Shown: piece by piece, positions 1 through 8,920 of the stretch
Numbering within the stretch: the first letter of the stretch is position 1
Layout of the letters: every line of letters begins with the position of its first letter
Source of the DNA: Styela clava
Taxonomy: Eukaryota; Chordata; Ascidiacea; Stolidobranchia; Styelidae
Reading direction: 5' to 3'
Length of the DNA: 64,000 nucleotides
Assembly (NCBI RefSeq): GCF_964204865.1
Contig: NC_135259.1
Span: 18,734,974-18,798,973, forward strand
Notes under the pieces: model-generated
Databases searched by the model: none
The model's input: only the letters and a program-made list of their open reading frames with translations
Told to the model about the DNA's origin: nothing
Translations under genes and position numbers: made by a program

Positions 1-32
1 AGGCGGCCCGGGTTCGATTCCCGGTCTGGGAA
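1..32 (+). tRNA. tRNA-Glu-TTC: tRNA-Glu(TTC), 3' part only
   Basis: The last 32 nt of the Glu unit (part of the anticodon stem, variable loop, T arm, acceptor and discriminator A) match consensus. The 5' part lies outside the window. Confidence 0.85.
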
Positions 33-345
33 ACTTTTCTTCAAGCAAAGATCAGGTCAGTTTTAGTTTTGAAACGTCAGAAAGATAATGGTGAAGCTTT
101 ACACTTTGGGCTGTATTTCTCGAGTGACTAAAGAATATATTACCTTAACAAAAACTTTCCAGTATGTGATTAGTGGGGCTTAACCTGATAATTTATCGAT
201 TTGACTGTTGTATTTGTTGAGGAGGATGATCATAAAGATGCATGCAACCATGGCAATGTCACTAGTACAATAATATAACAGCACAACACTTTCACCTAAC
301 TTCAAGTCACGTGTCATTCTTTCAGATTAACGGTTAAAAAGACAC

Positions 346-419
346 CGGCCAGTACGGGGATCGAACCCGCGACATTCGTGTTATTAGCACGACGCTCTAA
401 CCAACTGAGCTAACCGGCC
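346..419 (-). tRNA. tRNA-Ile-AAT: tRNA-Ile(AAT) variant
   Basis: 74 nt, anticodon AAT. The discriminator is G instead of A. One anticodon-stem wobble has become a Watson-Crick pair. Confidence 0.75.
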
Positions 420-694
420 ATATGTCCTATTGAATATAGTCAGCTAATTTCATTGAGACATTTCATTTGATATTTTAGTCACCATCTAATAATTGTGTGA
501 AGAAACATTAGAGGAACGAGATAGCATCTTTCAGTTACGAAGTACTAAATTCTGTCAGCGACATTTGTTTTTGTAGTATCTGTATGACTCTAGGAAACAG
601 AAATTAAAGATAGACTTGCTATTCCTTAATATTAAATGGATTACATCCGGGGAACACACAGATAGAAAGAATTCAATTTTTAAATAATAGACAG

Positions 695-711
695 CGTCCC
701 TGGGTGGGCTT
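695..711 (-). pseudogene. 17-nt remnant of tRNA-Asn
   Basis: Only the 3' end of Asn survives (acceptor and half of the T arm). It then joins ctgccaaagtaatcg, the flank of the next Glu. Further remnants are at 1464..1480, 7527..7543 and 8296..8312. Confidence 0.8.
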
Positions 712-729
712 CTGCCAAAGTAATCGTAT

Positions 730-801
730 TCCCAGATGGTCTAGGGGTTAGGATTCCTGGCTTTCACCCAGGCGGCCCGGGTTCGATTCCCGGTCTGGGA
801 A
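730..801 (+). tRNA. tRNA-Glu-TTC: tRNA-Glu(TTC), consensus
   Basis: 72 nt including discriminator A. The acceptor stem TCCCAGA/TCTGGGA is fully paired. The anticodon arm CCTGG-CTTTCAC-CCAGG gives anticodon TTC, decoding glutamate GAA codons. The B box is GGTTCGATTCC. The T4 stop is at 804..807. No CCA and no intron. This is the reference copy for the array. Confidence 0.95.
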
Positions 802-1114
802 ACTTTTCTTCAAGCAAAGATCAGGTCAGTTTTAGTTTTGAAACGTCAGAAAGACAATGGTGAAGCTTTACACTTTAGGCTGTATTTCTAGAGTGACTAA
901 AGATTATATTACCTTAACAAAAACTTTCCAGAATGTTATTAATGGGGTTTAACCTGATAATTAATCGATTTAACTGTTGTATTTGTTGAGGAGGATGATC
1001 ATAAAGATGCATGCAACCATGGCAATGTAACTAGTACAATAATATAACAGCACAACACTTTCACCTAACTTCAAGTCACGTGTCATTCTTTGAGATTAAC
1101 GGTTAAAAAGACAC

Positions 1115-1188
1115 TGGCCAGTACGGGGATCGAACCCGCGACATTCGCGTTATTAGCACGACGCTCTAACCAACTGAGCTAACCGGCC
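1115..1188 (-). tRNA. tRNA-Ile-AAT: tRNA-Ile(AAT), consensus
   Basis: 74 nt. The acceptor GGCCGGT/ACTGGCC has one G-T wobble, the D arm holds the A box TAGCTCAGTTGG, the anticodon loop CTAATAA gives AAT (read as inosine for Ile codons), and the B box is GGTTCGATCCC. It ends before gtgtcttttt. Reference Ile copy. Confidence 0.95.
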
Positions 1189-1463
1189 ATATGTCCTATC
1201 GAATATACTCAGCTAATTTCATTGAGACATTTCATTTGATATTTTAGTCACCATCTATTAATTGTGTGAAGAAACAGTAGAGGAACGAGATAGCATCTTT
1301 CAGTTACGAAGTACTAAATTCTGTCAGCGACATTTGTTTTTGTAGTATCTGTATGACTCTAGGAAACAGAAATTAAAGATAGACTTGCTATTCCTTAATA
1401 TTAAATGGATTTCATCCGGGGAACACACAGATAGAAAGGATTCAATTTTTAAATAATAGACAG

Positions 1464-1480
1464 CGTCCCTGGGTGGGCTT
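1464..1480 (-). pseudogene. 17-nt remnant of tRNA-Asn
   Basis: Same deletion junction as at 695..711. Confidence 0.75.
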
Positions 1481-1498
1481 CTGCCAAAGTAATCGTAT

Positions 1499-1570
1499 TC
1501 CCAGATGGTCTAAGGGTTAGGATTCCTGGCTTTCACCCAGGCGGCCCGGGTTCGATTCCCGGTCTGGGAA
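1499..1570 (+). tRNA. tRNA-Glu-TTC: tRNA-Glu(TTC), D-loop variant
   Basis: One change from consensus: taaggg for tagggg in the D loop. All stems paired. Confidence 0.88.
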
Positions 1571-1883
1571 ACTTTTCTTCAAACAAAGATCAGGTCAGTT
1601 TTAGTTTTGAAACGTCAGAAAGATAATGGTGAAGCTTTACACTTTGGGCTGTATTTCTCGAGTGACTAAAGAATATATTACCTTAACAAAAACTTTCCAG
1701 AATGTGATTAGTGGGGTTTAACCTGATAATTTATCGATTTAACTGTTGTAGTTATTAAGGAGGATGATCGTAAAGATGCATGCAAATATGGGAAAGTCAC
1801 GAGTACAATAATATAACAGCACAACACTTTCACCTAACTTCAAGTCACGTGTCATTCTTTGAGAATAACGGTTAAAAGGACAC

Positions 1884-1968
1884 TGGTCAGTACGGGGATC
1901 GAACCCGCGACATTCGCGTTATTAGCACGACGCTCTAACGGTAGTCTACCCAACTGAGCTAACCGCTA
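1884..1968 (-). pseudogene. tRNA-Ile(AAT)-like with 11-nt D-loop palindrome
   Basis: 85 nt. GGTAGTCTACC (near-perfect palindrome) is inserted in the D loop. The 5' acceptor strand reads TAGCGGT, leaving the three outer pairs mismatched against ACTGACC. Anticodon AAT and B box are intact, so it may be transcribed but is unlikely to mature. Confidence 0.8.
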
Positions 1969-2016
1969 ACCGCTGAGCTAATTTATTAGATAATACTTTT
2001 GCCAAAATAATCGTAT

Positions 2017-2088
2017 TCCCAGATGGTCTAGGGGTTAGTATTACTGGCTTTCACCCAGGCGGCCCGGGTTCGATTCCCGCTCTGGGAA
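2017..2088 (+). pseudogene. tRNA-Glu(TTC)-like, degenerate
   Basis: D stem and anticodon stem are damaged (ttagtattactgg) and the outer T-stem pair is lost (cccgc). The anticodon is still TTC. Confidence 0.75.
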
Positions 2089-2372
2089 ACTTTTCTTCAA
2101 GCAAAGATCAGGTCAGTTTTTGTTTTGAAACGTCAGAAAGATAACGGTGAAGCTTTACGGTTTGTTAATTTGTTTTTATAAAAGATTCGAAATGCCAATA
2201 TTTTTTGGTAATCTGCATTAAATTACATTGGTTTTAAATGATTTTCTCAACACAACAAAACACATAATTTATACATTTAAGAAAGAATTACATGAGTGTA
2301 CTACATTTAAGAAAGAATTACATGAAGTATTTAAAATACTGACCTCGAAGACAGCATGGATATTAGTTCAGT

Positions 2373-2444
2373 AGAGAGATGGACTAGGCGTTACGATTTC
2401 AGGCTCTCACCCATGCGGCCCGTGTTCTATTCCCGGTCAGGGAA
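2373..2444 (+). pseudogene. CTC Glu-like unit, 5' acceptor lost
   Basis: The 5' acceptor is replaced by tagaga after a deletion upstream. T stem cgtgttctattcccgg and acceptor tcaggga are also altered. Confidence 0.8.
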
Positions 2445-2800
2445 ACTCTTTATACCAAATATTATAAATTTTTGATTTCTTTCAGAAGGATCATTAGTGA
2501 GGTTTAATATGTCAAATCATTGATTGTTACAGTTGTAAAAGCGACAGTGAATGCGTAGGTTGTTCGTGAAGAACCATGTGGCCATTACAGTGTCAGCTTT
2601 ATATTAAATTAATTTTGGATAGCAATAGTTTTTCAGTGATATTTCCAACATAAAACAATGACATCAACTGTATACAGAAGACAGAAGTACATGAAGTATT
2701 GTAAATACTGACGAAGAAAACTACGCGGATATTACTTCAGTAGCGCTACATTGAGGTAACACCAATTTATTAGATAATACTTCTGCCAAAGTAATCGTAT

Positions 2801-2872
2801 TCCCAGATGGTCTAGGGGTTAGGATTCCTGGCTTTCACCCAGGCGGCCCTGGTTCGATTCCCGGTCTGGGAA
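2801..2872 (+). tRNA. tRNA-Glu-TTC: tRNA-Glu(TTC), T-stem variant
   Basis: One change, ggccctggttcg, gives a T-stem mismatch. Otherwise consensus. Confidence 0.75.
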
Positions 2873-3185
2873 ACTCTTCTTCAAACAAAGATCAGGTCAG
2901 TTTTAGTTTTGAAACGTCAGAAAGATAATGGTGAAGCTTTACACTTTAGGCTGTATTTCTAAAGTGACTAAAGAATATATTACCTTAAAAAAAACTTTCC
3001 AGAATGTGATTAATGGGGTTTAACCTGATAATTGGTCGATTTAACTGTTGTAGTTGTTAAGGAGGATGATCATAAAGATGCATGCAACCATGGCAATGTC
3101 ACGAGTACAATAATATAACAGCACAACACTTTCACCAAACTTCAAGTCACGTGTCATTGTTTGAGATTAACGGTTAAAAAGACAC
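2873..3185. repeat. Spacer type 1 (Glu to Ile), representative copy
   Basis: This ~313-bp spacer separates convergent Glu and Ile genes in every module. It begins with the Glu terminator, carries a conserved CACGTG (3148..3153), and ends with an AAAAA run that is the Ile terminator on the minus strand. Two alleles alternate: one with atgcatgcaaccatgg (nested palindromes) and one with atgcatgcaaatatggg. The second goes with the Ile copies that carry the D-loop insertion. No coding potential seen. Confidence 0.8.
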
Positions 3186-3259
3186 TGGCCAGTACGGGGA
3201 TCGAACCCGCGACATTCGCGTTATTAGCACGACGCTCTAACCAACTGAGCTAACCGGCC
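3186..3259 (-). tRNA. tRNA-Ile-AAT: tRNA-Ile(AAT), consensus
   Basis: Identical to the reference copy. It lies 276 bp downstream (minus strand) of Asn 3536..3627 with no TTTT between. Confidence 0.93.
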
Positions 3260-3535
3260 ATATGTCCTATTGAATATACTCAGCCAATTTCATTGCGACA
3301 TTTCATTTGATATTTTAGTCACCATCTATTAATTGTGTGAAGAAACTGAAGGGGAACGAGATAGCATCTTTCAGTTACAAAGTACTAAATTCTGTCAGCG
3401 ACATTTGTTTTTGTAGTATCTGTTTGTTTCTAGGAAACAGAAGTTAAAGATAGACTTGCTATTCCTTAATATTAAATGGATTTCATCCGAGGGAACACAC
3501 AGATAGAAAGGATTAATTTTTTAAATAATAGACAG
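3260..3535. repeat. Spacer type 2 (Ile to Asn), representative copy
   Basis: A ~276-bp spacer between the two minus-strand genes, with Asn upstream and Ile downstream. This copy has no run of four A on the plus strand, so no TTTT on the transcribed strand between Asn and Ile. In some other copies a single change (tctagaaaacag for tctaggaaacag) creates one. Confidence 0.8.
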
Positions 3536-3627
3536 CGTCCCTGGGTGGGCTTGAACCACCAACCTTTCGGTACCCATCAGTATAAGAGGTAACAGCCGAA
3601 CGCGCTGACCGATTGCGCGACAGAGAC
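3536..3627 (-). tRNA. tRNA-Asn-GTT: tRNA-Asn(GTT) with 18-nt intron
   Basis: 92 nt as DNA, 74 after removing cctcttatactgatgggt, which sits one base 3' of anticodon GTT. Acceptor GTCTCTG/CAGGGAC and anticodon stem TTCGG/CCGAA pair fully. This is one of four copies with an unbroken GCGC/GCGC D stem, but base 9 is C instead of G. The mature form closely resembles animal tRNA-Asn. No T4 stop follows closely. Confidence 0.88.
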
Positions 3628-3852
3628 CGACACGGACTATGGTTTGTTAATTTGTATTTATAAAAGGTTCGAAATGTCCAATATTTTCTGGTAATCTGCA
3701 TTAAATTACATTGGTTTTAAATGATTTTCTCAACACAACAAAACACATAATTTATACATTTAAGAAAGAATTACATGAAGTATTTAAAATACTGATCTCG
3801 AAGACATCATGGATATTATTTCAGTGGAGAGAGTAGGTCATTTCTGCCGATA
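3628..3852. repeat. Spacer type 3 (Asn to CTC Glu-like), representative copy
   Basis: A ~225-bp AT-rich spacer between the divergently oriented Asn and CTC units. It is the presumed 5' flank of both. No gene seen. Confidence 0.75.
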
Positions 3853-3924
3853 TCCCAGATGGACTAGGCGTTAGGATTTCAGGCTCTCACCCATGCGGCC
3901 CGGGTTCTATTCTCGGTCTGGGAA
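3853..3924 (+). pseudogene. CTC Glu-like unit
   Basis: 72 nt aligned to Glu. Acceptor paired, anticodon loop CTCTCAC. Three defects are shared by the whole CTC family: D stem A11 instead of T, anticodon stem TCAGG/CCATG with two mismatches, and T loop TTCTATT lacking the purine at 57. This copy also has tctcgg in the T stem. No T4 stop directly after it; the first lies ~20 nt downstream. Confidence 0.8.
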
Positions 3925-4280
3925 ACTCATTATACCAAATATTTTAAATTTTTGATTTCTTTTAGAAGGATCGTTAGTGAGGTTTTATATGTCAAATCAT
4001 TGATTGTTACAGTTGTAAAAGCGACAGTGACTGAGTAGGTTGTTCGTGAAGAACCATGTGGCCATTACAGTGTCTGCTTTATAATAAATTAATTTTGGAT
4101 AGGAATAGTTTTTCAGTGATATTTCCAACATAAAACAAAGACATCAGCTGTATACAGAAGAGAGAAATACATGAAGTATTTCAAATACTGACGAAGAAAA
4201 CTACGCGGATATTACTTCAGTAGCGCTACATTGAGGTAACACCAATTTATTAGATAATACTTCTGCCAAAGTAATCGTAT
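3925..4280. repeat. Spacer type 4 (CTC Glu-like to Glu), representative copy
   Basis: A ~356-bp spacer that is the 5' flank of the full-module Glu gene. It ends with a block shared by almost every Glu copy (accaatttattagataata, then gccaaagtaatcgtatt), which abuts the mature 5' end and is a candidate upstream element. No gene seen. Confidence 0.75.
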
Positions 4281-4351
4281 TCCCAGATGGTCTAGGGGTT
4301 AGGATTCCTGGCTTTCACCAGGCGGCCCGGGTTCGATTCCCGGTCTGGGAA
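4281..4351 (+). pseudogene. tRNA-Glu(TTC)-like, 1-nt deletion
   Basis: 71 nt. One C is missing after the anticodon (ctttcaccagg), which shifts the 3' anticodon stem. Confidence 0.75.
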
Positions 4352-4663
4352 ACTTTTCTTCAACAAAGATCAGGTCAGTTTTAGTTTTGAAACGTCAGAA
4401 AGATAATGGTGAAGCTTTACACTTTGGGCTGTATTTCTCGAGTGACTAAAGAATATATTACCTTAACAAAAACTTTCCAGAATGTGATTAGTGGGGTTTA
4501 ACCTGATAAATAATCGATTTAACTGTTGTAGTTATTAAGGAGGATGATAGTAAAGATGCATGCAAATATGGGAAAGTCACGAGTACAATAATATAACAGC
4601 ACAACACTTTCACCAAACTTCAAGTCACGTGTCATTCTTTGAGATTAACGGTTAAAAAGACAC

Positions 4664-4748
4664 TGGTCAGTACGGGGATCGAACCCGCGACATTCGCGTT
4701 ATTAGCACGACGCTCTAACGGTAGTCTACCCAACTGAGCTAATCGCTA
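4664..4748 (-). pseudogene. tRNA-Ile-like with D-loop palindrome
   Basis: Same layout as 1884..1968, with aatcgcta at the 5' acceptor. Confidence 0.8.
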
Positions 4749-4796
4749 ACCGCTGAGCTAATTTATTAGATAATACTTCTGCAAAAGTAATCGTAT

Positions 4797-4868
4797 TCCC
4801 AGATGGTCTAGGGGTCAGGATTCCTGGCTTTCACCCAGGCGGCCCGGGTTAGATTCCCGGTCTGGGAA
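4797..4868 (+). pseudogene. tRNA-Glu(TTC)-like, T-loop C56 lost
   Basis: The T loop reads TTAGATT, so the invariant C56 is A and the B box is hit. D loop has ggtcagga. Confidence 0.7.
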
Positions 4869-5181
4869 ACTTTTCTTCAAGCAAAGATCAGGTCAGTTTT
4901 AGTTTTGAAACGTCAGAAAGATAATGGTGAAGCTTTACACTTTAGGCTGTATTTCTAGAGTGACTAAAGATTATATTACCTTAACAAAAACTTTCCAGAA
5001 TGTTATTAATGGGGTTTAACCTGATAATTTATCGATTTAACTGTTGTATTTGTTAAGGAGGATGATCATAAAGATGCATGCAACCATGGCAATGTCACGA
5101 GTACAATAATATAACAGCACAACACTTTCACCTAACTTCAAGTCACGTGTCATTGTTTGAGATTAACGGGTAAAAAGGCAC

Positions 5182-5255
5182 TGGCCAGTACGGGGATCGA
5201 ACCCGCGACATTCGCGTTATTAGCACGACGCTCTAACCAACTGAGCTAACCGGCC
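5182..5255 (-). tRNA. tRNA-Ile-AAT: tRNA-Ile(AAT), consensus
   Basis: Matches the reference. No TTTT between it and Asn 5532..5623 upstream on the minus strand. Confidence 0.93.
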
Positions 5256-5531
5256 ATATGTCCTATTGAATATACTCAGCCAATTTCATTGAGACATTTC
5301 ATTTGATATTTTAGTCACCATCTATTAATTGTGTGAAGAAACTGAAGGGGAACGAGATAGCATCTTTCAGTTACGAAGTACTAAATTCTGTCGGCGACAT
5401 TTGTTTTTGTAGTATCTGTTTGTTTCTAGGAAACAGAAATTAAAGATAGACTTGCTATTCCTTAATATTAAATGGATTTCATCCGAGGGAACACACAGAT
5501 AGAAAGGATTCATTTTTTAAATAATAGACAG

Positions 5532-5623
5532 CGTCCCTGGGTGGGCTTGAACCACCAACCTTTCGGTACCCATCAGTATAAGAGGTAACAGACGAACGCG
5601 CTGACCGATTGCGCCACAGAGAC
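5532..5623 (-). tRNA. tRNA-Asn-GTT: tRNA-Asn(GTT) with intron, stem defect
   Basis: D stem intact (GCGC). Base 31 is T instead of G, breaking the pair that closes the anticodon loop. Intron unchanged. Confidence 0.75.
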
Positions 5624-5848
5624 CGACACGGACTATGGTTTGTTAATTTGTATTTATAAAAGGTTCGAAATGTCCAATATTTTTTGGTAATCTGCATTAA
5701 ATTACATTGGTTTTAAATGATTTTCTCAACACAACAAAACACATAATTTATACATTTAAGAAAGAATTACATGAAGTATTTAAAATACTGACCTCGAAGA
5801 CAGCATCGATATTAGTTCAGTGGAGAGAGTAGGTCCTTTCTGCCGATA

Positions 5849-5920
5849 TCCCAGATGGACTAGGCGTTAGGATTTCAGGCTCTCACCCATGCGGCCCGGG
5901 TTCTATTCCCGGTCTGGGAA
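5849..5920 (+). pseudogene. CTC Glu-like unit
   Basis: Family consensus with the full acceptor and a paired T stem (cccgg). Confidence 0.8.
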
Positions 5921-6275
5921 ACTCTTTATACCAAATATTTTAAATTTTTGATTTCTTTCAGAAGGATCATTAGTGAGGTTTTATATGTCAAATCATTGAT
6001 TGTTACAGTTGTAAAAGCAACAGTGACTGGGTAGGTTGTTCGTGAAGAACCATGTGGACATTACAGTGTCAGCTTTATAATAAATTAATTTTGGATAGGA
6101 ATAGTTTTTCAGTGATATTTCCAACATAAAAAAAGACATCAGCTGTATACAGAAGACAGAAGTACATGAAGTATTTAAAATACTGACGAAGAAAACTACG
6201 CGGATATTACTTCAGTAGCGCTACATTGAGGTAACACCAATTTATTAGATAATACTTCTGCCAAAGTAATCGGAT

Positions 6276-6347
6276 TCCCAGATGGTCTAGGCGTTAGGAT
6301 TCCTGGCTTTCACCCAGGCGGCCCGGGTTCGATTCCCGGTCTGGGAA
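6276..6347 (+). tRNA. tRNA-Glu-TTC: tRNA-Glu(TTC), D-loop variant
   Basis: Single change taggcgtt in the D loop, as in the CTC family. All stems paired. Confidence 0.88.
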
Positions 6348-6660
6348 ACTTTTCTTCAAACAAAGATCAGGTCAGTTTTAGTTTTGAAACGTCAGAAAGA
6401 TAATGGTGAAGCTTTACACTTTGGGCTGTATTTCTCGAGTAAATAAAGAATATATTACCTTAACAAAAACTTTCCAGAATGTGATTAGTGGGGTTTAACC
6501 TGATAATTTATCGATTTAACTGTTGTAGTTATTAAGGAGGATGATAGTAAAGATGCATGCAAATATGGGAAAGTCACGAGTACAATAATATAACAGCACA
6601 ACACTTTCACCTAACTTCAAGACACGTGTCATTCTTTGAGATTAACGGTTAAAAGGACAC

Positions 6661-6745
6661 TGGTCAGTACGGGGATCGAACCCGCGACGTTCGCGTTATT
6701 AGCACGACGCTCTAACGGTAGTCTACCCAACTGAGCTAACCGCTA
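6661..6745 (-). pseudogene. tRNA-Ile-like with D-loop palindrome
   Basis: As 1884..1968, plus gacgttcg in the variable region. Confidence 0.8.
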
Positions 6746-6793
6746 ACCGCTGAGCTAATTTATTAGATAATACTTCTGCCAAAGTAATCGTAT

Positions 6794-6865
6794 TCCCAGA
6801 TGGTCTAGGGGTTAGGATTCCTGGCTTTCACCCAGGCGGCCCGGGTTCGATTCCCGGTCTGGGAA
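6794..6865 (+). tRNA. tRNA-Glu-TTC: tRNA-Glu(TTC), consensus
   Basis: Identical to the reference Glu copy. Confidence 0.95.
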
Positions 6866-7178
6866 ACTTTTCTTCAAGCAAAGATCAGGTCAGTTTTAGT
6901 TTTGAAACGTCAGAAAGATAATGGTGAAGCTTTACACTTTAGGCTGTATTTCTAGAGTGACTAAAGATTATATTACCTTAACAAAAACTTTCCAGAATGT
7001 TATTAATGGGGTTTAACCTGATAATTTATCGATTTAACTGTTGTATTTGTTAAGGAGGATGATCATAAAGATGCATGCAACCATGGCAATGTCACGAGTA
7101 CAATAATATAACAGCACAACACTTTCACCTAACTTCAAGTCACGTGTCATTCTTTGAGATTAACGGTTAAAAAGACAC

Positions 7179-7251
7179 TGGCCAGTACGGGGATGGACCC
7201 GCGACATTCGCGTTATTAGCACGACGCTCTAACCAACTGAGCTAACCGGCC
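7179..7251 (-). pseudogene. tRNA-Ile-like, T-loop deletion
   Basis: 73 nt. ggatggaccc for ggatcgaaccc shortens the T loop and breaks the B box. The rest is consensus. Confidence 0.8.
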
Positions 7252-7526
7252 ATATGTCCTATTGAATATAGTCAGCTAATTTCATTGAGACATTTCATTT
7301 GATATTTTAGTCACCATCTAATAATTGTGTGAAGAAACAGTAGAGGAACGAGATAGCATCTTTCAGTTACGAAGTACTAAATTCTGTCAGCGACATTTGT
7401 TTTTGTAGTATCTGTATGACTCTAGGAAACAGAAATTAAAGATAGACTTGCTATTCCTTAATATTAAATGGATTTCATCCGGGGAACACACAGATAGAAA
7501 GGATTCAATTTTTAAATAATAGACAG

Positions 7527-7543
7527 CGTCCCTGGGTGGGCTT
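7527..7543 (-). pseudogene. 17-nt remnant of tRNA-Asn
   Basis: Same junction as at 695..711. Confidence 0.75.
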
Positions 7544-7561
7544 CTGCCAAAGTAATCGTAT

Positions 7562-7633
7562 TCCCAGATGGTCTAGGGGTTAGGATTCCTGGCTTTCACC
7601 CAGGCGGCCCGGGTTCGATTCCCGGTCTGGGAA
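7562..7633 (+). tRNA. tRNA-Glu-TTC: tRNA-Glu(TTC), consensus
   Basis: Identical to the reference copy, which is its duplicate at -6832 bp. Confidence 0.95.
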
Positions 7634-7946
7634 ACTTTTCTTCAAGCAAAGATCAGGTCAGTTTTAGTTTTGAAACGTCAGAAAGACAATGGTGAAGCTT
7701 TACACTTTAGGCTGTATTTCTAGAGTGACTAAAGATTATATTACCTTAACAAAAACTTTCCAGAATGTTATTAATGGGGTTTAACCTGATAATTAATCGA
7801 TTTAACTATTGTATTTGTTGAGGAGGATGATCATAAAGATGCATGCAACCATGGCAATGTAACTAGTATAATAATATAACAGCACAACACTTTCACCTAA
7901 CTTCAAGTCACGTGTCATTCTTTGAGATTAACGGTTAAAAAGACAC

Positions 7947-8020
7947 TGGCCAGTACGGGGATCGAACCCGCGACATTCGCGTTATTAGCACGACGCTCTA
8001 ACCAACTGAGCTAACCGGCC
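7947..8020 (-). tRNA. tRNA-Ile-AAT: tRNA-Ile(AAT), consensus
   Basis: Identical to the reference Ile copy. Confidence 0.94.
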
Positions 8021-8295
8021 ATATGTCCTATCGAATATACTCAGCTAATTTCATTGAGACATTTCATTTGATATTTTAGTCACCATCTATTAATTGTGTG
8101 AAGAAACAGTAGAGGAACGAGATAGCATCTTTCAGTTACGAAGTACTAAATTCTTCCAGCGACATTTGTTTTTGTAGTATCTGTATGACTCTAGGAAACA
8201 GAAATTAAAGATAGACTTGCTATTCCTTAATATTAAATGGATTTCATCCGGGGAACACACAGATAGAAAGGATTCAATTTTTAAATAATAGACAG

Positions 8296-8312
8296 CGTCC
8301 CTGGGTGGGCTT
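8296..8312 (-). pseudogene. 17-nt remnant of tRNA-Asn
   Basis: Same junction as at 695..711. Confidence 0.75.
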
Positions 8313-8330
8313 CTGCCAAAGTAATCGTAT

Positions 8331-8402
8331 TCCCAGATGGTCTAAGGGCTAGGATTCCTGGCTTTCACCCAGGCGGCCCGGGTTCGATTCCCGGTCTGGG
8401 AA
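8331..8402 (+). tRNA. tRNA-Glu-TTC: tRNA-Glu(TTC), D-loop variant
   Basis: D loop taagggctagg, two changes. Other arms consensus. Confidence 0.75.
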
Positions 8403-8715
8403 ACTTTTCTTCAAACAAAGATCAGGTCAGTTTTAGTTTTGAAACGTCAGAAAGATAATGGTGAAGCTTTACACTTTGGGCTGTATTTCTCGAGTGACTA
8501 AAGAATATATTACCTTAACAAAAACTTTCCAGAATGTGATTAGTGGGGTTTAACCTGATAATTTATCGATTTAACTGTTGTAGTTATTAAGGAGGATGAT
8601 CGTAAAGATGCATGCAAATATGGGAAAGTCACGAGTACAATAATATAACAGCACAACACTTTCACCTAACTTCAAGTCACGTGTCATTCTTTGAGAATAA
8701 CGGTTAAAAGGACAC

Positions 8716-8800
8716 TGGTCAGTACGGGGATCGAACCCGCGACATTCGCGTTATTAGCACGACGCTCTAACGGTAGTCTACCCAACTGAGCTAACCGCTA
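8716..8800 (-). pseudogene. tRNA-Ile-like with D-loop palindrome
   Basis: Matches 1884..1968, its duplicate at -6832 bp. Confidence 0.8.
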
Positions 8801-8848
8801 ACCGCTGAGCTAATTTATTAGATAATACTTCTGCCAAAATAATCGTAT

Positions 8849-8920
8849 TCCCAGATGGTCTAGGGGTTAGTATTCCTGGCTTTCACCCAGGCGGCCCGAG
8901 TTCGATTCCCGGTCTGGGAA
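8849..8920 (+). pseudogene. tRNA-Glu(TTC)-like, degenerate
   Basis: D stem broken (gttagtatt) and T stem broken (cccgagttcg). Anticodon TTC kept. Confidence 0.7.

Larger units (their letters stand above)
1..2088. repeat. Segment duplicated at 6833..8920
   Basis: The gene order Glu, Ile, Glu, Ile, Glu, Ile-with-insertion, Glu recurs with an offset of ~6832 bp. It includes the two shortened Asn remnants, the D-loop variant taaggg (1499/8331) and ttagtatt (2017/8849). Confidence 0.8.
2801..6793. repeat. Two ~2.0-kb higher-order repeats (full module plus short module)
   Basis: Glu starts at 2801, 4281, 4797, 6276 and 6794 give spacings 1480, 516, 1479 and 518, so the larger period is 1996 to 1997 bp. 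The same alternation recurs at 13308..17293 and 20927..22924. Confidence 0.8.

Noticed and set aside
5479-5697. Recurring 62 to 72-codon minus-strand frames across the array
   Set aside because: They span the tRNA-Asn gene and its flanks, and recur only because the module recurs. No protein-like features beyond that.
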